A DNA stretch of 22,432 bases from a virus. The DNA lies in IMG/VR virus record IMGVR_UViG_3300035162_002291, positions 1-22,432 of that record, one strand, 5' to 3'. The position numbers were made by a program, and so were the translations under genes. Of the stretch, positions 8,226 through 13,205 are shown in pieces (the first letter of the stretch is position 1; every line of letters starts with the position of its first letter). The notes under the pieces were generated by a model. It was not told the DNA's origin and ran no database searches. It worked only from the letters and a program-made list of their open reading frames with translations.

Positions 8226-8254
8226 ATTGTATACTAAAGGGGCAAAAATGTCAA
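8226..8254 (-). promoter_or_regulatory. Sigma70-like promoter of the QueC-like gene
   Basis: A consensus TTGACA (8254-8249) is followed after exactly 17 bases by TACAAT (8231-8226), about 28 bases before the ATG at 8198. The -35 box falls within the loop of an inverted repeat (8239-8266). The sequence after the -10 box repeats that of the gene 43 promoter. Confidence 0.8.
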
Positions 8255-8266
8255 CACCCTTGCCCC
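8239..8266 (-). terminator. Hairpin overlapping the QueC-gene promoter, possible weak terminator
   Basis: A perfect 7-bp inverted repeat, GGGGCAA and TTGCCCC, encloses a 14-base loop. On the minus strand it is followed only by TTT then AGTATA, so as an intrinsic terminator it is weak. It lies between the 55-residue gene and the QueC-like gene, and its loop and 3' arm contain the -35 box and spacer of the promoter, so it could end the hsp20 transcript or modulate the promoter. Confidence 0.4.
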
Positions 8267-8275
8267 CTATTGTTC

Positions 8276-8443
8276 TTATAGTTTTTTAAGCTCTAACATA
8301 CATCTCTTGGCTTGAGTATGATACCCCTGCCTTGCGAGTTCCACTGCCGCTCTTTTGTAACCCCCCATCAGAAACCATCGTTCTAATGAAGACCACAAAC
8401 CCGACAAGGGCGAGAATATATAGTTGTCTACTAAAACTGTCAT
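8276..8443 (-). CDS. Small 55-residue protein coupled to the DUF1127 gene
   Basis: This frame starts at an ATG overlapping the DUF1127 stop (TAATG), with AAAGGATGG as a ribosome binding site. The protein has amphipathic helices (LSGLWSSLERWFL, then YKRAAVELARQGYHTQAKR) and ends LELKKL. Its second half resembles the short 'arginine-rich, x-R-A-A-x-E-L-x-R-x-G-Y' tails seen in small proteins near DUF1127, but I cannot name a family. It competes with an overlapping 78-codon frame on the same strand; the coupled start and composition make this one the better choice. It is probably cotranslated with the DUF1127 protein. Confidence 0.65.
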   Translation of the reverse strand: MTVLVDNYIFSPLSGLWSSLERWFLMGGYKRAAVELARQGYHTQAKRCMLELKKL

Positions 8444-8709
8444 TAGACCCATCCTTTAAGATTGACGTTTTCTTTACAATCTGTAATAACGGGTTTGCTT
8501 CTAGCTGTGTAGTAAATATCACCTCTGCTTAATCCTATGTCGGCTAGTTCATAATCAGATAGTTTCCTAAGTTCTCTTTCAGTCTCTCGTATTGCTGATT
8601 TAGTTTCTGCAATGGCTCTAAGTTTAGAGAAGAATCTTAGTATCGTTTGTATTAAGTCACTTATCGGACTCAGTAAGTAGTTGGCTTGTACTAGTATTAA
8701 TTGTGTCAT
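8443..8709 (-). CDS. DUF1127 (YjiS-like) domain protein
   Basis: With the start at the ATG following GAGGAAACAAC, the protein is 88 residues; an in-frame ATG seven codons upstream lacks this spacing. The C-terminal half carries the DUF1127 signature RELRKLSDYELADIGLSRGDI, preceded by a helical, charged stretch. DUF1127 proteins are short, arginine-rich and common in Alpha- and Gammaproteobacteria, where some act as RNA-binding or stress/phosphate regulators. The gene overlaps the 3' end of hsp20 by 53 bases and is coupled to the 55-residue gene, so it is expressed with the heat-shock protein. A host origin is likely (inference); the role in infection is unknown. Confidence 0.88.
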   Translation of the reverse strand: MTQLILVQANYLLSPISDLIQTILRFFSKLRAIAETKSAIRETERELRKLSDYELADIGLSRGDIYYTARSKPVITDCKENVNLKGWV

Positions 8710-9130
8710 GTTGTTTCCTCGTTTGACCAATATTGATTTTACGAGGACGCATTTCTTCTGGGATAATATACTGCAAGTCTATTGCCAGAATACCATCTTG
8801 AATATCTGCTCCATTTACTTTTACGTGTTCGGACAGCCTAAAGGTTCGTTTAAATTTCTTTGTTGAAATGCCACGATGGATAAATTCTCTACCTTTAGAG
8901 ACGTGTTCCCCTGTGATTGTTAAAGTTCTATCTTTAACTTCTACAGATATCTCATCTTGTGTAAACCCAGCCACAGCAAGTTCGATGAGGTATTGATCAT
9001 CTCCATGCTTTATAACGTTATGTGGTGGGTAGTGGTCTTGGGCGTGTTTAGCAGTAAATTCTAGTTCACTAAACAGATGGTCAAATCCAACAAAAGATGA
9101 ACGTGGGAATAGTTGATGTAAGCCTGTCAT
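8657..9130 (-). CDS. hsp20: Small heat-shock protein, Hsp20/IbpA type
   Basis: The protein is 157 residues from the ATG at 9130, chosen because AAGGAG lies six bases upstream; an in-frame ATG seven codons earlier lacks a site. It opens with an IbpA-like region (LFPRSSFVGFDHLF), then the alpha-crystallin domain from PPHNVIKHGDDQYLIELAVAG through VKVNGADIQDGILAIDL, with the A-x-x-x-G-I-L motif as DIQDGILAIDL. The usual C-terminal I-x-I motif appears as INI. Small heat-shock proteins hold unfolding proteins for refolding; T4-like cyanophages also carry hsp20, probably for capsid assembly or stress. It is preceded by both an early-type and a T4-type late promoter, and its 3' end overlaps the DUF1127 gene. 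Confidence 0.96.
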   Translation of the reverse strand: MTGLHQLFPRSSFVGFDHLFSELEFTAKHAQDHYPPHNVIKHGDDQYLIELAVAGFTQDEISVEVKDRTLTITGEHVSKGREFIHRGISTKKFKRTFRLSEHVKVNGADIQDGILAIDLQYIIPEEMRPRKINIGQTRKQHDTINTSTSQLLTESDK

Positions 9131-9241
9131 TTGTATCTCCTTTTTGATCAAGCAAGATTATATTGTAGCCAGATTATCTGCACTACTAATACTATAATAT
9201 TATTAATAGACCTAAAATAGGTATTAGTAATATCATGCTAT

Positions 9242-9249
9242 TATTTATA
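9242..9249 (-). promoter_or_regulatory. T4-type late promoter before hsp20
   Basis: A perfect TATAAATA box on the minus strand, the -10 element recognised by gp55-RNA polymerase in T4, lies in the intergenic region about 110 bases before the hsp20 start. gp55 itself is encoded in the window. It sits just downstream of a sigma70-like promoter, giving tandem early and late control. Confidence 0.6.
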
Positions 9250-9255
9250 ATACAT

Positions 9256-9284
9256 AATATAACACTAGTTATGCTATTTGTCAA
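9256..9284 (-). promoter_or_regulatory. Sigma70-like promoter before hsp20
   Basis: TTGACA (9284-9279) and TATATT (9261-9256) are separated by exactly 17 bases, placed just after the tRNA. It would start a leader of about 120 bases before hsp20. A further isolated TACAATATAA at 9167-9158, with no good -35 box, lies closer to the gene. Confidence 0.7.
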
Positions 9285-9295
9285 TACCCCTTATG

Positions 9296-9302
9296 AAAAA
9301 AA
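9296..9302 (-). terminator. T-run after the tRNA, possible terminator or 3' trimming site
   Basis: Seven consecutive Ts on the minus strand follow the encoded CCA after two bases. The GC-rich T arm and acceptor stem of the tRNA precede it, so the tRNA itself could serve as a terminator hairpin for the synthetase-like gene transcript. Confidence 0.35.
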
Positions 9303-9304
9303 CT

Positions 9305-9389
9305 TGGCTCTGGGGGAAGGAGTCGAACCTTCAAAGCTTTCGCCACACGATAAACAGTCGTGCGTGTTTACCAGTTTCACCACCCCAGA
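9305..9389 (-). tRNA. tRNA with GUU anticodon (Asn codons), class II long variable arm, encoded CCA
   Basis: All arms fold. The acceptor stem TCTGGGG pairs perfectly with CCCCAGA, followed by G73 and CCA. The D arm is GTG/CAC around AAACTGGTAAA. The anticodon stem CACGA/TCGTG carries the loop CTGTTTA, so the anticodon is GTT. The T arm GAAGG/CCTTC encloses TTCGACT. The variable region is 13 bases, TGGCGAAAGCTTT, with a short GGC/GCT stem capped by a GAAA loop: a class II arm otherwise found in Leu, Ser and bacterial Tyr tRNAs. The D arm is Leu-like, while G73 and U35 fit Asn. Position 37 is T rather than the purine expected for ANN codons. It lies six bases after the stop of the synthetase-like gene and is surely cotranscribed. 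True charging identity is open: Asn, Ser or Leu. Confidence 0.88.
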
Positions 9390-9395
9390 TTATTA

Positions 9396-10226
9396 CTATA
9401 TTGTTTCGATAGCTTGAAGTGCTGGTATCATTCTAGTAATACCGATACCGCCACCAACTCTAGGAAAGAAGTCAAACTTAAAGAACTCTTCTAGTTCTGC
9501 CTCTACTCTCTCTTTACCAAATAGTTCGAACAACAACTTTGAGTACGCACCTTCGGTTATGCTGTAGAATGTATCTCGCATCATATCTACGTCACAACTA
9601 CGTTCAGCACTACCGATTGTTTCCATGCCACCCAAGATAACATCAATCTTCTTACTGGTCTCTCCACCTTCATTCCTACTCATATTCCAGAATGGGCTAG
9701 TCATCTCTGGGAAGTCTGTGATTAGTGTGGGTCCAAAGAAATTTTGCATTGCTAGTTCATGTTGTGCTGTAAGTTCTGAATTGATATGAACACCATAATG
9801 CTGTTGCCATTCTCTGTATGTTTTTTCTGTAGGCTCTTTGAAACCTAAGTATTCACATAACTCATATTCCATTGCCTTAAGATCATTTATGTCACCGGGC
9901 ATTTCAAACTCAAACATTGGGAAGATTATGTCATGGCGTCCGGGGATTGCGTTTGGCTCTTGTCTATATGACGTGGAGACACAAAAAAAGCCCTGCGAAG
10001 AGGGCTTGGTGAGTAACTCATGTTCTAGCCACATCTGGCCTGTTTGGGGAAGGGGCCACGTTTCCCCTGCATAATTATACGTTGCCACATTAAATGGGTC
10101 TTCACAAGCGGCTAGGATACTCAATCTATTCTGCGTGTGTACTTCTAAAAATCCTTTAGACAAAAAAAATGACCTTAAAAGGCCAACTGTGTCTGTAAAT
10201 TTTTGGGGGTCTATTAGTTGCGTCAT
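9396..10226 (-). CDS. Class II aminoacyl-tRNA synthetase-like protein (Asp/Asn type core) lacking the anticodon-binding domain
   Basis: The 276-residue protein is only the catalytic core of a class IIb synthetase. Motif 1 is seen as FFLSKGFLEVHTQ (20-32; the usual Pro is Gln32). Then come LPQTGQMWLEHELL, motif 2 as SYRQEPNAIPGRH with FEFE (Arg88, Glu90, Arg97, His98, Glu106/108), and motif 3 GGGIGITR (258-265, Arg265). The N-terminal OB-fold that reads the Asp/Asn anticodon is absent. Family B proteins of this shape include archaeal asparagine synthetase (AS-AR) and EpmA/GenX, which do not need an anticodon domain. It could therefore make asparagine, charge the neighbouring tRNA, or attach an amino acid elsewhere. 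A GAAGGAAAAATA site precedes ATG, a TATAAATA late box lies upstream, and the tRNA follows after six bases. Confidence 0.88.
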   Translation of the reverse strand: MTQLIDPQKFTDTVGLLRSFFLSKGFLEVHTQNRLSILAACEDPFNVATYNYAGETWPLPQTGQMWLEHELLTKPSSQGFFCVSTSYRQEPNAIPGRHDIIFPMFEFEMPGDINDLKAMEYELCEYLGFKEPTEKTYREWQQHYGVHINSELTAQHELAMQNFFGPTLITDFPEMTSPFWNMSRNEGGETSKKIDVILGGMETIGSAERSCDVDMMRDTFYSITEGAYSKLLFELFGKERVEAELEEFFKFDFFPRVGGGIGITRMIPALQAIETI

Positions 10227-10260
10227 TATTTTTCCTTCATTGCCTGACTCACATTGAGGT

Positions 10261-10268
10261 TATTTATA
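10261..10268 (-). promoter_or_regulatory. T4-type late promoter before the synthetase-like gene and tRNA
   Basis: A perfect TATAAATA box on the minus strand lies in the 59-base gap between the cupin gene and the synthetase-like gene, about 35 bases upstream of the ATG. As the only recognisable element there, it suggests late expression of the synthetase-like gene and tRNA by gp55-RNA polymerase, besides read-through from upstream. Confidence 0.6.
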
Positions 10269-10285
10269 CAAGTAAAACTAAAAAC

Positions 10286-10807
10286 TTACACCCAACCAAA
10301 AGAAAAACCTACTCTCGAACTATCAGGTATTGCACAATGATAAACTCCCTTAGGCACATATACAAAATCGCCTTGAACTAATCTTCTGGAGAATGTAGAT
10401 TTACTTGTCATAGTCTGTGTCTTATCATTATAGTCGCACCCATCCTCAAATATCTTCCAAGGCATAGATCCTTGTATCATAAAAAACAATACGTGCATTG
10501 GATCACAGTGAGGTGGAGATGCTACTGCATTAGGACTAAAGCCAGCATAACAATGACAAGATATATCGACACTATTGATCAGCGTTCCAAGCAACACTTT
10601 TATCTGTCGGACTATAGGAAAATCTTCAGATAAAACATTGCAAAATATTTTGTGCGGATCTCTTGCTCTTTTGTTACCATTAAGAAACGAACTGTCGAAG
10701 TATGGTACTAAATCATTCCAATCAGGAAAAGCACTCTCTGGTATATTAGATTTACTGTAAAGAGCTTTCCTGTTGGTTATGGCTTCTCTTAGTTCCTCAG
10801 GAATCAT
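10286..10807 (-). CDS. Cupin/JmjC-like Fe(II)/2-oxoglutarate oxygenase family protein
   Basis: The 173-residue protein has the double-stranded beta-helix metal site: HCD (about residues 98-100) within SPPHCDPMHVLFFMIQG, and a distal His in YVPKGVYHCAIP, giving an H-x-D...H triad. GDFVYVPKGVYH is typical of cupin_4/JmjC hydroxylases, in which the beta-helix positions an Fe(II) and 2-oxoglutarate. These enzymes hydroxylate proteins, ribosomal residues or small molecules; here the substrate is unknown. The start shares one base with the RegA stop (TAATG), so it belongs to the clamp-loader/RegA operon. It could act on the products of the halogenase cassette, on phage proteins or on nucleic acid, but nothing in the sequence favours one. 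Confidence 0.8.
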   Translation of the reverse strand: MIPEELREAITNRKALYSKSNIPESAFPDWNDLVPYFDSSFLNGNKRARDPHKIFCNVLSEDFPIVRQIKVLLGTLINSVDISCHCYAGFSPNAVASPPHCDPMHVLFFMIQGSMPWKIFEDGCDYNDKTQTMTSKSTFSRRLVQGDFVYVPKGVYHCAIPDSSRVGFSFGWV

Positions 10808-11220
10808 TACTGCTTGTTTCCAATATTATACTTAGGACAAAGCTCCCATTCACTCTTCTCTTTAAAAGGAATAATCTTAATCAGACGTAGAGGAGCACAA
10901 GGATGTTCAGCATCCTTTACTGCCCAATCAAGTAACCCCCAATCACTTAACAATGTAGCGATTGTGTTTCTGCGCTCTAAGTCGCTCTGTTCTAGATTAG
11001 CTTTCTTACCATCAAGCATGAATAGTTCTTTGAAGTGAACTATAAAGTATCTACCTTGCTTGTGTAATATATGACATGATTGAAATAGTTTTTTATCTTT
11101 GCGGGAAGCCACACCAATACGTGTAAGCGTTTCTCTTATTTTTAAAAAATCATCTGGCTCATTCAGAGTGACTTCAAGCATATCACTTGGCACCCATTTT
11201 ACAATGTTATTTTCTTCCAC
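10807..11220 (-). CDS. regA: RegA translational repressor
   Basis: RegA binds mRNA near the start codon of early phage genes and blocks ribosome binding. The sequence matches T4 RegA block for block: MLEVTLNEPDDFLKIRETL, SCHILHKQGRYFIVHFKE, then LLSDWGLLDW, and near the C-terminus PKYNIGN. T4 RegA is 122 residues and aligns from Met14 here. The frame opens with a GTG at 11220 preceded by GGTGAG, giving 137 residues; the ATG at 11181 would give the T4-like start but has no clear ribosome binding site. The gene overlaps gp62 upstream by 14 bases and shares a base with the cupin gene downstream. In T4 it also lies between 62 and 43. Confidence 0.95.
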   Translation of the reverse strand: MEENNIVKWVPSDMLEVTLNEPDDFLKIRETLTRIGVASRKDKKLFQSCHILHKQGRYFIVHFKELFMLDGKKANLEQSDLERRNTIATLLSDWGLLDWAVKDAEHPCAPLRLIKIIPFKEKSEWELCPKYNIGNKQ

Positions 11221-11587
11221 CTTTGCTCACCTTCTTTATTATTATTATTATTTGATCAGGTGATAATAGGGGGAGAACTTGTTTGGCTTTTTCTTTGCTA
11301 TAACCATAGTATTCTTGAACCGCATCAATATCACTTTCACTTTCGGCTTTCATCCATTTAGAAAAACGTTTCCGCTTCCTGATGATATTTATAAGAAAAT
11401 GATATTGTAGTTTTTTGTCGAGGTGGTGATATTGATTCACCACATTTGCAAGACCGACAGTATCAGCAAAATAACTAAGAGAACGATTAATATAGAAAGC
11501 GTTATAGACATTTGCATCTCTATCGTCCTTCATAAGATCTACCTTAGAAGTATTTATGCTTGTAACATAATCAAAAAGTTTTGGCAT
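11207..11587 (-). CDS. 62: Clamp loader small subunit gp62
   Basis: gp62 joins four gp44 subunits to load the gp45 clamp on DNA. The 126-residue protein shows the phage family pattern YINRSLSYFADTVGLANV followed by HHLDKKLQYHFLINIIRKRKRFSKW, highly conserved in T4-like cyanophage gp62. It is shorter than T4 gp62 (187), as in marine relatives. A poly-Ile stretch precedes the C-terminal KKVSKGGRK. Its ATG shares a base with the glutaredoxin stop (TAATG), and its stop overlaps regA. It is separated from gp44 by five accessory genes, whereas in T4 the two are adjacent. Confidence 0.92.
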   Translation of the reverse strand: MPKLFDYVTSINTSKVDLMKDDRDANVYNAFYINRSLSYFADTVGLANVVNQYHHLDKKLQYHFLINIIRKRKRFSKWMKAESESDIDAVQEYYGYSKEKAKQVLPLLSPDQIIIIIKKVSKGGRK

Positions 11588-11892
11588 TAAAATTCTTGTT
11601 CTCCATTACCCTCAGGCCAATCAGTAGATGATACATCAAGTCTTGCTTGATTTATAATATTAGATAGTTCTTCTATACTATACTCAAGAGTATCCTTTTT
11701 GTTAACATGAGTATCACCGACATACAACTGAGGTACAGTCTTATGGTTACGCTCTTTCAGAAAACGTTTAGATCCATCTACTTTAGTTATGTCTATAGTA
11801 TAATACACATACCCAGCTTTGTCCAGCATTTCTTTTATAATATCACAATAGCCACATAGAGGTTGTGTATAAAGTCTTATTTCATGTTCCAT
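11587..11892 (-). CDS. grx: Glutaredoxin
   Basis: The 101-residue protein begins with a thioredoxin-fold strand and the active site CGYC (residues 14-17; LYTQPLCGYCDIIKEML), then has the cis-proline loop TVPQLYV that binds glutathione. Length and order are those of a monothiol/dithiol glutaredoxin. It reduces protein disulfides or ribonucleotide reductase using glutathione. T4-like phages often carry a glutaredoxin near replication genes. AGGAGATT precedes the ATG, which directly follows the desaturase stop. Its place beside the desaturase and halogenase may be chance or may supply reducing power (inference). Confidence 0.95.
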   Translation of the reverse strand: MEHEIRLYTQPLCGYCDIIKEMLDKAGYVYYTIDITKVDGSKRFLKERNHKTVPQLYVGDTHVNKKDTLEYSIEELSNIINQARLDVSSTDWPEGNGEQEF

Positions 11893-12615
11893 CTAATCTC
11901 CTAGTTTTAAAAAATATTTTATCGTCCAACCAGTAGGGTCTAGATGATACCATTTAACCTGATTAGAATACCTAGTGCCATCTTCATGATGATTTTTATG
12001 CCAACCTTCTCCCAAGGTAAGTATGGCACATAAAATATTATTATTAGGTTTACCACCCAAATGATTCAACCAGTTTATAATAATACCTGTTGAGTAAAAA
12101 GCGTGTAAGTTTACAATACCCATAATAAGTCCGGGCAACACTGGATCAATAATAAACAATATTACATTTAGTGTTACTATAACTTTGAAGTAATGCCTCT
12201 GACAAAACTTTATATTTTTATCTTGTATGAGATCACTAATCAGTCTTCTGTGTAATTTTGGTTCTTTATAAAACCCTAGTAATATTTGCCACCACTTCAA
12301 TGTTGTTGGTGAGTGTACATCTTCTTCAGTATCACTATGTGCATGATGCCATCTATGAATAGCACAAATAGTAAGAAGCTTTCCAATCCCTTGAATAGCC
12401 CCCAACCATAATAGAATAAACTTTCTAATCCTACCTGTCTCATAACTTCTATGGATAAAGTGTCTATGCCATCCAGCATAACCGCCTACCACCACAACAA
12501 CAACAGACCATATTAAAGATGCTATGATAGCATAAGAGGATACGCTTAAAAAACTATACAAGACAGTTAAATGACTACTGATCCACAGCAATCTTAATTT
12601 GGTGCCATAGTTCAT
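11893..12615 (-). CDS. Membrane fatty acid desaturase, delta-9 type
   Basis: The 240-residue integral membrane di-iron protein has all three histidine boxes: HRHFIH (with preceding W), the second box RWHHAHSD, and the third box HKNHHEDG. Hydrophobic spans (WISSHLTVLYSFLSVSSYA; IIASLIWSVVVVVVGGYA) and later membrane segments fit the stearoyl-CoA/acyl-lipid desaturase fold. It would introduce a double bond into an acyl chain in the host membrane using electrons from a ferredoxin. Length is a little short of bacterial DesA/DesC types (300), mainly at the ends. It overlaps the unknown 197-residue gene by four bases. Phage desaturases are uncommon; marine T4-like phages are the usual source. The substrate, free lipid or a CoA/carrier-bound chain from the adjacent ligase, is unknown. 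Confidence 0.9.
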   Translation of the reverse strand: MNYGTKLRLLWISSHLTVLYSFLSVSSYAIIASLIWSVVVVVVGGYAGWHRHFIHRSYETGRIRKFILLWLGAIQGIGKLLTICAIHRWHHAHSDTEEDVHSPTTLKWWQILLGFYKEPKLHRRLISDLIQDKNIKFCQRHYFKVIVTLNVILFIIDPVLPGLIMGIVNLHAFYSTGIIINWLNHLGGKPNNNILCAILTLGEGWHKNHHEDGTRYSNQVKWYHLDPTGWTIKYFLKLGD

Positions 12616-13205
12616 GCCTTATCTAACTTTGATAAAAAACTTTCATCCATTTTATCATAAAACTTCCATGTGCTAAAGTAGTATATAGTTTGTTCAATAT
12701 TTCTAAATTTACTTTCAGTCCATTTAATATCGGCTCTTTCGCCCATGACAATCTTAACACGTTTTTTATTTTTCCACTTCCCCATATCTTTTTTGGTAGT
12801 CGGAAATAGATGCCTAGTAAAAAACACTGTATCAATGTTATCAGCATCTAAAAGAGGTTGAAGATGTTTAGCATACATTTGATGCTCTTCTTGCAAAAAT
12901 CTCATAGTTATATCTTTAGACGTACTTAACTTATACCACCTACAAAAACATCTAACTACATTTGAAGGCAGATTTTTATACTGAGTTAAAAACCATCCCA
13001 TGAACGGTACATCATCTTTTAACCACAGTATAACGTATTTAAATTTTAATGCCGAAAGTCTGGAATAAGTAAACGGATCGTCTACTAGACTATTCGTATT
13101 TCTATAGTCAGTTTCAATACTCCACATAAACTCGTCAAGGTAATCATCTCTGGGATTGTCTGTAATGTATAGCTCATATCCACTCCTACTTTTTTCACGT
13201 AGCAA
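12612..13205 (-). CDS. Unknown protein in the halogenase-desaturase cassette
   Basis: I do not recognise this 197-residue soluble protein. It is rich in aromatic residues, has an alpha/beta look with strands such as FKYVILWLKDDVPFMGWFL and a basic C-terminal part. A GNAT-like acyltransferase fold is conceivable from the layout, but no acetyl-CoA signature (Q/R-x-x-G-x-G/A) is present. It overlaps the ANL ligase by 11 bases and the desaturase by four, and so must be translated with them. Its constant position between a ligase and a desaturase suggests a transfer or tailoring role (inference). Confidence 0.8.
   Translation of the reverse strand: MLREKSRSGYELYITDNPRDDYLDEFMWSIETDYRNTNSLVDDPFTYSRLSALKFKYVILWLKDDVPFMGWFLTQYKNLPSNVVRCFCRWYKLSTSKDITMRFLQEEHQMYAKHLQPLLDADNIDTVFFTRHLFPTTKKDMGKWKNKKRVKIVMGERADIKWTESKFRNIEQTIYYFSTWKFYDKMDESFLSKLDKA

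Noticed and set aside
8286-8522. A 78-codon minus-strand frame overlapping the DUF1127 gene
   Set aside because: The 55-codon frame at 8276-8443 has a coupled TAATG start and ribosome binding site, and both frames cannot easily coexist; no recognisable start signal is present for the 78-codon frame.
9305-9389. The tRNA as an ochre suppressor with anticodon TTA
   Set aside because: Moving the anticodon to TTA would break the perfect CACGA/TCGTG stem; the 7-base loop CTGTTTA places GTT at 34-36.
9396-10226. Assignment as bacterial asparagine synthetase AsnA
   Set aside because: The motif 2 and 3 sequences and layout fit the Asp/Asn-tRNA synthetase branch, not the AsnA family as I recall it.
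9396-10226. A complete asparaginyl-tRNA synthetase
   Set aside because: About 150 N-terminal residues forming the anticodon-binding domain are missing, and the upstream region holds only a late promoter and the cupin gene.
11386-11393. A TATAAATA box on the minus strand inside gp62, and another at 17276-17283 inside gp45
   Set aside because: Both are within conserved coding sequence (AT-rich Ile/Asn codons), so chance matches are likely; only the intergenic boxes are listed.
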